Below are positions 31,946-42,123 of a DNA stretch of 64,000 nt, piece by piece. The notes under the pieces are model-generated. The model searched no databases. It had not been told where the DNA came from and saw only the letters and a program-made list of their open reading frames with translations. The position numbers and the translations under genes are program-made. Positions within the stretch are counted from its first letter, which is position 1, and every line of letters begins with the position of its first letter. Source of the DNA: Closterium sp. NIES-65 (lineage: Eukaryota > Streptophyta > Zygnematophyceae > Desmidiales > Closteriaceae); assembly GCA_948144175.1 (NCBI GenBank), contig CANXME010000320.1:326001-390000 (forward strand). The letters are read 5' to 3'.

Positions 31946-32378
31946 TGTTGGGCTGAGGTGCCCTAGGATCTTTGTAGAGCTTAAAGTTTGAGTAGGATTG
32001 TAATAGCGGAAGCGTTTGAATGAAAGTCCTTGAACCACCTTGCGCTAATATGTGAGGGCAAAGTAAGTTGATTAAACAAGCAAATACAAAGGTTTATATA
32101 AGAGTGCAAGGAATACGAATAGATAAGTTCAAACCGTTTTACTGTTGCGATTCGATACAATGCGACTCGGGCAACTGCTCAATGTCGAGTCAGTTGTGTG
32201 TCCTTGCTGTCGCGCTGTATTTGTCAAGTCAAAGGTCGCTGACCTTTGACCTTCGCGTAACCTCCAGGCGGTTACCCTAACCTCCGAGGGTTGACTCGCG
32301 ATGCTTCGATTTGGACTGCTTCGCTAGTGTCCTGAGTTTCGACACGACAGAGGCGCTTAAGACTTATTATTCCCAACA
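31946..32378 (-). repeat. CopB-2 3' LTR
   Basis: 433 bp, TGTTGGG at each end in inverse. The polyprotein stop codon lies inside it (32357-32359). The purine tract GAAGCGAAGGGGAG precedes it on the minus strand. Confidence 0.95.
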
Positions 32379-34198
32379 CTCCCCTTCGCTTCTGGAGTGT
32401 CGCTGATGGTGACGTGGCCTTGTCCAGTCAGCAGCATGCAGTACTCGAACTTCTGTTTTCTGAGTTTCTTAGTCAAATAATCGGCTGCCATCTCGGACGT
32501 GGGACAGTAGGATAATTCGAGTTTCCCTTTCTCGATCTCGTCCTTCACGAAGAAGTATCGCAGAGCGATATGCTTCGTTCTGTTCGCGAATCCGCTTTTG
32601 TTGGCGATGCGAATTGCAGATTGGTTGTCGCAGAACAGGGTGAAGTTGGGTAACTCAGCTAACTTTGCTTCTTCCAGCAGCTCGCGAAGGTAGAGTCCTT
32701 CCTTGGTGGCTGAACAGAGGGCGATATATTCTGCTTCAGCTGAAGAGAGAGCGATTAGTTCCTGCTTACTCGACTGCCAGGAGATAGGTCCGATAGGCTC
32801 GAGACGATAGACGTAGCTAGTGCGAGAGCGCCTGTTATCAGAATCGCCGGCATGGTCAGCATCGACGTAGCCGATTAGTTTCGTCGTCGTAGCTTCGCCC
32901 TTGTAGTAAGTCAGGCCGATCGTCGATGTGCTCACCAAGTAGTGTAGTGCGCGATCGAGCTCCGCCAGGTGCTCTGCTTCGGGTTTCTTGAGATAGGTGG
33001 CGAGTTGGCTTGCGGAGTAGGATAGATCCGGGCGACAGGTGACGGCTGCGAAGAGGAGGCAGCCCAGTTTCCTCTGGTAGTCTCGTATTCCGGCAGCTTT
33101 GAGTGGAGCGGAATTTCCTTTGTCGCTTCCTGCCGTGTGGCGGTATGGCGTGGCGATAGCGGTAGGTGTGAGCAAGAAGCGCTTGGCGATGGTGTCGGCG
33201 TATTTCTCGGCACTGAGGTAGATAGCATTTTCCTCTTCGCGGATGTTGAGCCCGAGGTACTGGGTGACGGTGGAGGAGACGGTGAGCGTGAGGTCCTTCT
33301 GCAGCTCCCCTTCGAACCAGGTAGTGACGTCGTCGGTGGAGCCGATGTAGAGCAAGTCGTCGACATAGACGATCAGTAGGATGTAGTCTGCGCCTTTGGT
33401 GAGACGATACATTCCTTGGTCGTGAGGCAGTTGGCGGAATCCGATACGAGTGAGGCGGGTGTGTAGGTGCTGTTGCCATAGTCGCGGAGCTTGTTTGATT
33501 CTGTAGAGCGATTTTAGTAGTTGGCAGACCTGACTGGGGTTTCCGTGGGTACCGTGGGGGAGTTCGACGAAGATTTCGGCGTCGACGGGTGCGTAGAGGA
33601 ATGCGTTGGCGACGTCAATTTGTCGCAGCTTCTTCTTCTTCATGGCGGCGACGGCGAGAAGAATTCGGAGAGAGGTATGTCGACTAACTGGGGCGAAAGT
33701 CTCGGTGAAGTCTCGTCCTTGCTCCTGGTCGAATCCACGCACAACCCAGCGTGCTTTGAACTTCTCGATTGTGCCGTCGGCTTTCGTTTTGATGCGGAAG
33801 ACCCATTTCCCGGTGAGAATGGTCTTGTTCCGTGCCACGCTTGCGGGAACGACCTTCCAGGTGTTGCGTTCCTCTAATGCCTTCAATTCTCTGTCCATGG
33901 CTTCACACCATTTCTCCCTGTGTTCCCCCCCCAGAGCCTGCTGAACTGTCGCAGGCTCTTTAGGAAGTGCGTTGCCGTGGACTGCGGTGACGAGACCAAG
34001 GATTTGCAGTCCAGTCTGTGAGTATCGGGGGAGTGTTGGGTCCTCGGGATAAGCTGCTTCGTCTCCCGCTTCTGGATCGGGTATGAAATTTGGCCCTATC
34101 CTTTCTGCTTCGTTTGTGTTGACTGTCGCAGGTGTTACGTAACCGTTGTTGGCGAAGTGGTAGAAGACTTCGGCGTTGACACTGTCGCGAGGATTTTT
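32357..34198 (-). pseudogene. CopB-2 integrase tail, reverse transcriptase and RNase H
   Basis: One open frame from the T-run at 34194-34198 to TAA/TAG at 32357-32359; the first ATG in it is 33898. RT motifs: FKARWVVRGFDQEQGRDF, QIDVANAFLYAPVDAE, LLIVYVDDLLYIGS. RNase H: GYVDADHAGDSDNRRS, LIALSSAEAEYIAL, FCDNQSAIRIANKSG, TKHIALRYFFVKDE. All catalytic residues are kept. It lacks only continuity with the upstream frame, so RT and RNase H are potentially functional if the frameshift is passed. Confidence 0.92.
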
Positions 34199-37100
34199 CT
34201 TCGTCCATGGGCATGTCGACGGAGCAGAACGGGAGAGGTCCGGCTTCTTCCGATGCGTTGTCTACGTTCTGTTCATCCCAGTCTGCTTCGTCCGCTGCTG
34301 AGGCGAAGGCTCGGTCACCACGAAAGCCACCTGTGGGGTCCTGATTCTCGTGCAAGTTGGCGAGGTACGTTTGAAGGGTGAGTCGCTCGTAGAAGATCAC
34401 ATCACGTGCTGCTACTGTTTCCTTTGAGTGGACATCGAAGATTTTCCACGCGTTGTAATTTTTCTTGATGCCGAGGTGTAGTCCCCACTGTGCCCGTTGC
34501 GAAAATCTTCCCGCTCGTGCTTCTGGGGGTCGGTACTGTACCATGCACCCGAAAACTCGTAACATTTTTGTGCTGCCCTGCTTTCCTGTCCACAGCAGAT
34601 GCGGTGATGCGTTGTTCGGGAATGACGACGACGACAACAAGTTGTGCAGCATGACAGCATGGTCCATTGCTGCTGGCCACTGGTGGTTGGGTAGCCGCAT
34701 GCCACGTAGCAGCTTGCGCATGCTATTCTGCAGAGTCCTGTTCATTCTTTCTGCCACACCTTGCTGCTGATGGGCATAGGGAAGGGAGAGGAGTTGCTTG
34801 ATTCCCCTTTCCGCCAGGTACTGCTTGAAGCGCTGAGAGGTGTATTCGCCACCTCCGTCTGACTGGAAGCTTTTCAGCTGTGTTCCTGATTCCCTCTCTG
34901 CTATCGGTAGCCAGGCGGCGAACGCTGCGAGTGCCATGTCGCGGCTGGGTAGGTTTCGATGCCAGACGTATCGAGTGGCGGCGTCGATGAAGGTGATCGT
35001 GTAATTGTAGGTGACTTGTCCTGGTTCTCGATTGAAGAGGATGTCGCTGTATACTTTTTCGAGTGGTGCGTATGCAGGTGCGCTCGGGTTGTGGTGAGAA
35101 GAGAACGGTCGATGTGGTAAGTCGGCTTCGGGGCAGATGAGGCAAGTCCCTCGTGCACGTTGAAGTTCTCTGCCGTCAGGTAGTAGTAGTGAGTCCTTGT
35201 CTAGGACTCCTGCTCGTATTGTGTTATTTAACACCGTATTGCTTGGATGTCCTGTGCGTGCGTGCCAGATGTCTTCAGGGGCGCGATGTCCGGGTGAGCG
35301 TTGATACGCGTCGGAGTTGGAGTAGAAGCTAGCGACGAATTTGGCGCTTCGGTGGAATTCTCGTTGAGTCGGGGTCAGCTGATGTGCGGGTGTTGGTGGT
35401 GCTTCGTCGACGATGACTGGTGTCGTTGTACCTGCTGCTGCCGATGTTGTCTCTCCTGCTGTCGTTGTTGTCTCTGCTGCTGCTGATGTTGTCTCTGCTG
35501 CTGTCGTTGTTGTCTCTGCTGCTGCTGATGTTGTCTCTGCTGCTGCCGTTTGTTGGATCGTTGCTAATGCTCGTGTTCGTTCTGCTTCAGGGATGGTGTG
35601 CGAGTACCAAAAACCTCCCGGGCTGAAGTCGGGATCGAGATCCGGAGGATGTGTCCAGTCGGTGAAGTTGACGATGGCGTCGCTATCTGCAGTGCCCAGG
35701 TCGGGGACGAAATCAAGAACGAAGACGTTGTTCTTCAACACTACTCTTCCGATGTAGAGGCCGCCCTTCCCGTGGTATAACTTAAACTCCTGGGTGGTGC
35801 TGTCGGCTTCCAAGTGAATCCCTTTCGCCATCAGCTGGCTAACACTCAGTAAGTTATAACCGAGTCCTTCTGCGATGAGTAACTTTGACATGTGCAGTAT
35901 GACGTTTGTCTCTCTTGATTGAAGCTGAACTACTCCTTGTCGTCGTGTGCGCAGGTTCTGGTTGTTGGCGACCGTGATGACTACATCTCGCTGGAGTCGA
36001 TGTTCGCGTTGTACGAAGCGTCCGGAGGAGCACATGTGTTGTCCGCAGCAACTATCCAAGAACCAGGTGTCTTGCCCGGACGGTTCGCTTTGGGCGATGG
36101 CGGCGTACGTTGGATTCGGCTGGAGTGACTCGCGGCGAGGCGTCCTGTTGTCGAGCTCTTCTTCCGGTGAGTAGTGGGGTGGTGACTTGGTTGTGCACAA
36201 ATCCGTTATCTTCACCATGCAATTGACAATGCTTCTTGTTCCTTGTGCAGGTTGTCCAGTTGAAGTTGTTGAGGCTTGGATTGTGGTCGTCGGATTTGCT
36301 TGCGGTGAAGCAAATTGGGAGCTTGAAGGCCGTAGTTGTCGCTGTGGTGTTGTCTGACGAGACGGGCAATGCGTGCGAGGATGGCCCGAAGTCTTGCAGA
36401 TGTGGCAGAACGGAGGTACCGTCTTTACTTGTTGCTGTTGTCGATTGTTGTTGCCGTTGTATCGTCGCTGAGTGTGAAACGCAAACTCCGGTGCTAATGC
36501 TTTCTTCTTGTGTCTTTCTTCTTGCAGGTCCATGTCCTGCTGCTCAGCATGAATTTCGGCACAGAGTGCCGCTTCGGAGATCCTCCCGTGTGCTCGTAAT
36601 ATGGCGCGAGTGGAGCGACAGTGGGGGTCGAGACCGCCGATGACCACCGTGACAAAGGCGTCTTCTGAAATCGACCCGCCGCATCGAAGAAGCTTGTCGC
36701 GCAGTTCGCGGCAGCGGCTGATATAAGCCATGCCTTTCTCGCCTGGTTTCATTTCAATCGTTGTCAGCTGCGCCATTAACCTGCTTTGATTTACGCTGTC
36801 TGTTGCTTGATACAGGTTCTTCAGGTGGTTGTACGCGAGCTCCGCGGAGTTGCCGTAGCCTCGGTAAGTCCTGATGTTCTGCTGCTGGGTTGGGGTGATG
36901 TTTCTTAGCAGTATCGTGTACGCCATCATTGATTGATAGGTGTACTGCTGCTTCTCATATTGCGTCCCGTTTGTTGGATATGGCAGGGACCCGTCGAAGA
37001 AGCCGAGAATCTGTGCTCCTTCCATCATCAGTTCGAACTCGAACGACCAGGTGAAGAAGTCTTTGCCGTCGAAAGGCTTTGTCGTTTGCAGTTTTAGGAC

Positions 37101-37523
37101 ATGCGCGAATTGCGATTGAACTTGTAACGCATCCAATGCCCTTTCTTGTCCCGGTGCAGGTTGAGGTTGCGGCATGAAGCTGACGGAGCCACGTTGGGGC
37201 TCGTACGGCGCAAAGGTAGGCTGCTGTTGTTGTTGTTGAATACCGCGTGCGTAGGATGAGCCATCGAGGCTCATAGGAGTCACGTTGTTGTTGTTGCTGT
37301 TGTTTGACTGCGCAGGTACTCCTTGCTGGTGCTGCTCGTAGAAGGACATGAAGGAGAAGAACTTCTCCATCATGCTTGGATCGAAGCCTGCAGGAGTTTC
37401 CGTGGACCCAGCTGCTGGTCTCGTGGTAGTTCCTTCCTCTGTCTGTAGGCCAGAGGCACGAGGTGGAGTAGGAGTAGTGCCTGGAGAGCCGTTGGAGGAG
37501 CTCCTCTCGTTCCTTGCAGACAT
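34199..37523 (-). pseudogene. CopB-2 Gag, protease and integrase
   Basis: A single open frame of about 1,100 codons from ATG 37523 (MSARNERSSSNGSPG). UBN2-type Gag region around FDGKDFFTWSFEFELM, knuckle CHICKTSGHPRTHC, protease box WFLDSCCGQHMC, integrase zinc residues with HARTGHPS and CLIC, then YSDILFN, FQSDGGGEYTS and GVAERMNRT. A five-T run on the plus strand at 34194-34198 (five A in coding sense; CopB-1 has four) shifts the frame after PMDEE, so the last ~75 codons of the apparent open frame are out of register. Confidence 0.92.
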
Positions 37524-37585
37524 GTCTTCTTGTATTTGAGTGTTAAAAGGAAAAATAACTTTAAACTCTAACCGCTCTCATACCA

Positions 37586-38016
37586 TGTTGGGCTGAGGTG
37601 CCCTAGGATCTTTGTAGAGCTTAAAGTTTGAGTAGGATTGTAATAGCGGAAGCGTTTGAATGAAAGTCCTTGAACCACCTTGCGCTAATATGTGAGGGCA
37701 AAGTAAGTTGATTAAACAAGCAAATACAAAGGTTTATATAAGAGTACAAGGAACGAATAGATAAGTTCAAACCGTTTTACTGTTGCGATTCGATACAGTG
37801 CGACTCGGGCAACTGCTCAATGTCGAGTCAGTTGTGTGTCCTTGCTGTCGCGCTGTATTTGTCAAGTCAAAGGTCGCTGACCTTTGACCTTCGCGTAACC
37901 TCCAGGCGGTTACCCTAACCTCCGAGGGTTGACTCGCGATGCTTCGATTTGGACTGCTTCGCTAGTGTCCTGAGTTTTGACACGACAGAGGCGCTTAAGA
38001 CTTATTATTCCCAACA
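37586..38016 (-). repeat. CopB-2 5' LTR
   Basis: 431 bp with a TATATAA segment (minus strand) near 37735. Followed on the minus strand by TGGTATGAGAGCGG. Confidence 0.95.
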
Positions 38017-38136
38017 GCCCTCACATACTAGCGCAAGGTGGTTCAAGGACTCTCATTCAAACGCTTCCGCTATTACATCATCCTACTCAGACTTTAACTC
38101 TACAAAGATCCTAGGGCACCTCAGCCCAACAACGTT

Positions 38137-38346
38137 ATCCTCGTACACTCGGTTTTGCGGCACTGGTCAACAATCTTGAAGTGGAGTCAGGCCCTGATTT
38201 TGTTTCACATCTTTTCTACTTGATAAAAAATATACCATATAATAAGACCCGGGTATTATGTAGGATTTTCCTTTGAGGAGACCCCCCCCATTTTTTCCCA
38301 GTGGTTTTCATAATACCCTAGGGTGTTTTATCCGAGAGAATACGGT
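38137..38346. other. Right end of TIR-1; no gene
   Basis: AT-rich with short C-runs. Ends in the inverted repeat GGGTGTTTTATCCGAGAGAA and TACGGT. Confidence 0.55.
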
Positions 38347-38409
38347 TATCCAACCATGCCAACTGCTGCCTTAATATGTGTGATATACAGCATAATGGAG
38401 TATCTTTGT

Positions 38410-41280
38410 TCAGGCATATGCAGCAACTGCTTGGTCAAAGGCAGCTTCAGATGCTAGTTGGCGCTGTACAAGAATGTGATCCGGTGCCACCGTCCTCAGT
38501 TGGCTGCACAGCACAGCGCAACAGCACTCCAGGTTAGACACACTTGAGCCCTCATCACAGGGTAAATTCCCTCGCAGCAGCGGGCGGCAGTGAGCACTCA
38601 CTTGAGGTAGCGCGTGGCGGGCTTCCCTCGGTGCAGCGAGCAGACGACGAGGTTGGCGAGCGTGTTGGCGTCCTTGGCGTCCTGCCACCACCAAGCACCA
38701 AGCACCAAGGACGGACCAGTGGACACAGCAGCGCCAGCACGGCAGGAGAAGACGGGATTGGCAAGAGCACACATGCGAGTCTCAGCATCCAGAGGCAGCA
38801 CAACAGAACCCAGCAGCTCACCTTGTTGAGGGCGTCCAGCAGCAGCTCACCTTGTTGAGGGCGTCCAGCAGCAGCTCACCTTGTTGAGGGCGTCCAGCAG
38901 CAGCTCACCTTGTTGAGGGCGTCCAGCAGCAGCTCACCTTGTTGAGGGCGTCCAGCAGCAGCTCACCTTGTTGAGGGCGTCCAGCAGCAGCTCACCTTGT
39001 TGAGGGCGTCCAGCAGCAGCTCACCTTGTTGAGGGCGTCCAGCAGCAGCTCACCTTGTTGAGGGCGTCCAGCAGCAGCTCACCTTGTTGAGGGCGTCCAG
39101 CAGCAGCTCACCTTGTTGAGGGCGTCCAGCAGCAGCTCACCTTGTTGAGGGCGTCCAGCAGCAGCTCACCTTGTTGAGGGCGTCCAGCAGCAGCTCACCT
39201 TGTTGAGGGCGTCCAGCAGCAGCTCACCTTGTTGAGGGCGTCCAGCAGCAGCTCACCTTGTTGAGGGCGTCCAGCAGCAGCTCACCTTGTTGAGGGCGTC
39301 CAGCAGCAGCTCACCTTGTTGAGGGCGTCCAGCAGCAGCTCACCTTGTTGAGGGCGTCCAGCAGCAGCTCACCTTGTTGAGGGCGTCCAGCAGCAGCTCA
39401 CCTTGTTGAGGGCGTCCAGCAGCAGCTCACCTTGTTGAGGGCGTCCAGCAGCAGCTCACCTTGTTGAGGGCGTCCAGCAGCAGCTCACCTTGTTGAGGGC
39501 GTCCAGCAGCAGCTCACCTTGTTGAGGGCGTCCAGCAGCAGCTCACCTTGTTGAGGGCGTCCAGCAGCAGCTCACCTTGTTGAGGGCGTCCAGCAGCAGC
39601 TCACCTTGTTGAGGGCGTCCAGCAGCAGCTCACCTTGTTGAGGGCGTCCAGCAGCAGCGCCTCGGCGTCCTCGAAGTTACCGGAGTGCATCTGGGCGAGC
39701 GCGCTGCCGTTGAGCAGCGCCACCGTCGGGCTGAACTTGTCCGCCAGCTCCTGAAACACGTACGTCGCCTCCTGCACCTTCGACCCGCCCTGCTTGCATG
39801 CACACATGCACACACACACACCCGCCACACAGCCCACCGCACCACACCATGTGAGCGGCCATAATTGCGGAAGCACAGAGTGTGCATGAGGGTGAGAAAG
39901 AGCAGGGGTGGGCGGGTGGGCAGTGGAGTGGAGTGGAGTGGAGTGGAGTGGAGTGGAGTGGAGAGGAGAGGAGTGGAGTGGAGTGGAGAGGAGAGGAGTG
40001 GAGTGGAGTGGAGAGGAGAGGAGTGGAATGGAGAGGAGAGGAGTGGAGTGGAGAGGAGAGGAGAGGAGAGGAGAGGAGAGGAGAGGAGAGGAGAGGAGAG
40101 GAGAGGAGAGGACGAACCATGGCGAGGCTGACCCAGCCGAGGGCGAGCTGTGTGAGCGTGGCGTCCTCGTCCACCTGCTGCATCGCCTTCACCTGCTTCT
40201 CCGCTAGGTCCGCACGGTCCATCAGTAGAAACACCTGCACGCTCAACGCCATGCTGGGGGGAGAAGTGGCAGCACCACAGCACATCCCAGCACACCCCAG
40301 CTCAGCACACCACAGCCCAGCACAACACAGCGCGGCACGGCATGGTTCAGCACAGAACAGCAGGCACAGCACAGCAGGGCACAGCACCACACAGCACTCG
40401 ACATTTGTCCTTCCGCCTACACACATGCCACCAGCACCAAAAGCAGCAGCACAACCACCCCATCCCATCCGAGCAGCACCACCCCATCCCACTGCCCCAC
40501 CCCTGCCCAACCCCCCACCACGCCCCGTCCCCCCACCCACCCCACACCCTCCCACCGCCCCACACCCTCCAACCGCCCCGCCCCATCCACCCAGCCCGCC
40601 CCGTCCCGCACGTACAGCTCGAGGTTGCCGGGGAGGGCGTGCGCGATCTTGAGCGCGTCGACGAAGTTCTGTTCGCGCGCGTACACGGTGCCCGCCACGA
40701 GCAGCAGCGTCGCGTTCTTGCAAATCACGGGGTCCGACAGATACCCCTCCAGCCCCGCCACCACCGCGTCCTGTCGGCCCGCCCCGCGCACCAAGTCAGA
40801 CACCAGATTCCACCCCAATTTGAACGAACTCAACACTTGCGACGAACGCGGAAAGCGCGACGAATGCGAAGCGCGCAGGGTGGGCGGCGCACCTTGTTGC
40901 TTTTGTCGGCGAGGTAGGTTGCGAGCAGCTTGACGGCCTGCAGCGCCGTGGCGGACGACTCCGTGATCTCGTCCATCACCAGCTGCCGCGGGCCACGTGG
41001 GAGGGAAGGCACGCTCGTCAGAGCACGGACCACGAGGAATGCCGGAAACGAGTGTTACGCGTGAGGGCGGCGGCGCACCTGGTAGCTGCCGAGCGCACCT
41101 GGTAGCTGCCGAGCGCACCTGGTAGCTGCCGAGCGCGATGTAGGAGCGGTACACGATGGTGTCGCGCTCGATGCTCTCCGCCTCCGACAGCCCTCCCACG
41201 CCGCTCTCGTTGATCGCCGCCTGGTACGCGCCCAGCTGAAAGTTGTTCCGCAGAGAGAATAGCGCATCCGGACCGCTCAT
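38410..41280 (-). CDS. COPE: Coatomer subunit epsilon (epsilon-COP), seven exons
   Basis: Exons by minus-strand reading: 41280-41119, 40982-40893, 40770-40616, 40253-40118, 39789-39634, 38681-38602, 38503-38410. All introns are GT-AG, the frame is kept throughout and the product is 290 residues, the usual plant length. It begins [20 protein letters not shown]. It continues with [54 protein letters not shown] and [14 protein letters not shown], all typical of this TPR-like alpha-solenoid, and ends in [15 protein letters not shown]. Epsilon-COP binds alpha-COP in the COPI B-subcomplex on Golgi membranes and stabilises the coat for retrograde transport. Odd features are the tandem repeats over the exon 1 and exon 5 donors. 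Exons are inferred from splice sites and family similarity, not from transcripts. Confidence 0.95.
38811..39658. repeat. 29-bp minisatellite spanning the exon 5 splice donor of epsilon-COP
   Basis: Twenty-nine near-perfect copies of a 29-bp unit. In transcript sense each unit ends with GACGCCCTCAACAAG and GTGAG, that is exon end plus 5' splice site. Donor sites fall at exon-end positions 39634, 39605 and so on every 29 bp down to 38822. Only the first (39634) keeps the reading frame; including one more unit shifts the frame and the second brings a TGA. Confidence 0.95.
39918..40112. repeat. GGAGT/GGAGA pentanucleotide array in epsilon-COP intron 4
   Basis: About 195 bp of AGTGG and AGAGG pentamers on the plus strand. 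In the transcript it is a pure CU-rich tract ending near the intron 4 donor at 40117. Confidence 0.92.
41076..41135. repeat. 20-bp triplication spanning the exon 1 splice donor of epsilon-COP
   Basis: CACCTGGTAGCTGCCGAGCG three times in tandem. In transcript sense each unit contains GGCAGCTACCAG followed by GTGCG, giving exon ends at 41119, 41099 and 41079. Only the first matches the phase of exon 2. Confidence 0.95.
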
Positions 41281-41885
41281 CTTGGCGACGGGAGCTCGGT
41301 GCGCTGAGCGACGAAATCCCTAGCTGTTCTTCGATAGTTAGTCACGCAGCAACGCAGATCCAGTTCGGGGAGTAACACAATTCAGGCAGTGTCGTGGAAC
41401 AAAGGAGGCAAGCGGGATTTCCTACTGGTGTGAGGAAGGGTTGTGTTACGGGTGCAATGGAACGAGATAGCGAGGATTGCACTAAGTTGGTCAAAAGTAC
41501 AAAGTCAGTTGTAAAGAATGAAAGTGTTGATTGATGCAAGGAAATTTCATTTTCCTTACTTCACGTCCCTGCTCAGCGCGTACACCACTGTTCCCGCCAA
41601 CAGCACCCAACAGTAATCCGTTACCACTCGCGACACTCGCCTCAACACTGTTCCCGCCACTGTTCACGACGCGACCCAACCTCACGGTTCGGTTGGTCAC
41701 CCGCGCTCCGGACCTCCGCCTCGACATTTCCCAACCTCGGCGCTAGGCCCATCGCGCACCCCATTTTCCACACATTACCGTTACCACTGTAGTTTCGCTA
41801 TATATTCTTCGGTCATGCCTTCGCTCATTGTGCTCTTGCTTCGATAGTGCAATTTTCGTTTGTTCACTCAATTGCACTTGTAACA
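41281..41885. other. epsilon-COP upstream region and probable GypA-1 LTR
   Basis: The first ~250 bp should hold the epsilon-COP promoter and 5' leader, but no motif is clear. From roughly 41530 the sequence is probably the 5' LTR of GypA-1: a CTATATATTC TATA-type box at about 41797-41806 and the end TTGTAACA before the primer-binding site. The LTR start cannot be fixed because the 3' LTR is absent. Confidence 0.5.
41797..41806 (+). promoter_or_regulatory. TATA-type box in the probable GypA-1 LTR
   Basis: GCTATATATTC lies about 80 bp upstream of the LTR end, where a gypsy LTR promoter would be. Confidence 0.4.
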
Positions 41886-41887
41886 CT

Positions 41888-41901
41888 TGGTATTCAGAGC
41901 C
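41888..41901 (+). other. GypA-1 primer-binding site
   Basis: TGGTATTCAGAGCC is the initiator-tRNA complement with one extra T, two bases after the LTR end CA. Confidence 0.75.
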
Positions 41902-42123
41902 TACGATCTCTTCTCGGACCACACCCGCACCTTCGCTTCCCCACTATCTCAATTCTTGGGGGGGGTAGACGTCTCTCAGCGAAAAAAGAACCGCCGCTCG
42001 TAGTGCTCTCTTGTAAGCACGCACGGCCACGACAGAGGCTATCGCTGAGCTTGCCCGACACCCCCGCCATGGTCGAATTCACTCTCGCGACAGACACTGA
42101 CGCAGGAGCAACTCGACCGTCTT

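Larger units (their letters stand above)
31946..38016 (-). mobile_element. CopB-2, near-intact inverted sibling of CopB-1
   Basis: Inserted in the 3' LTR of CopB-1 with GCCCT duplicated at 31941-31945 and 38017-38021. LTRs are 31946-32378 (433 bp) and 37586-38016 (431 bp), differing by a two-base indel and a few substitutions. On the minus strand the primer-binding site TGGTATGAGAGCGG follows the 5' LTR at 37585. The polyprotein of about 1,700 codons is broken by a single frameshift. Confidence 0.96.
11066..38131 (+). mobile_element. CopB-1, Ty1/copia element split by four later insertions
   Basis: Flanked by ACGTT at 11061-11065 and 38132-38136. The 5' LTR is 11066-11280 plus 18443-18662. 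The internal part is 18663-24168. The 3' LTR is 24169-24310 plus 31763-31945 plus 38022-38131. Each reassembled LTR is about 435 bp, starts TGTTGGGAACA, ends CAGCCCAACA, and the two differ at roughly four positions. CopA-2, TRIM-1, CopC-1 and CopB-2 sit inside it. The primer-binding site is TGGTATGAGAGC at 18663-18674. Confidence 0.95.
24169..38131 (+). repeat. CopB-1 3' LTR, split by CopC-1 and CopB-2
   Basis: Pieces 24169-24310, 31763-31945 and 38022-38131 rejoin at the AGCGA and GCCCT duplications to 435 bp. A purine-rich tract (AAGCGAAGGGGAG) precedes it. Confidence 0.93.
8679..38346. mobile_element. TIR-1, a small terminal-inverted-repeat element expanded by nested insertions
   Basis: ACCGTATTCTCCCGGATAAA at 8679-8698, continuing to about 8704, is matched in inverse at 38321-38346 with one mismatch over 26 bp. 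Removing the hAT and CopB-1 insertions leaves about 730 bp without coding capacity, like a MITE or foldback element. The left end also forms an internal palindrome: CGGATAAAACACCC near 8690 pairs with GGGTGTTATATCCG after the hAT insertion (about 10606-10620). I could not find a convincing target-site duplication. The right end lies 64 bp from the epsilon-COP stop codon. Confidence 0.55.

Noticed and set aside
38811..39658. CRISPR-like array
   Set aside because: The 29-bp units are contiguous with no spacers and overlap a eukaryotic splice donor; it is a minisatellite.
39865..40723. Arg/Glu- and Ser/Pro-rich open frames on both strands
   Set aside because: They lie in epsilon-COP introns 3 and 4 and come from the GGAGT/GGAGA microsatellite and CCCA-rich sequence.
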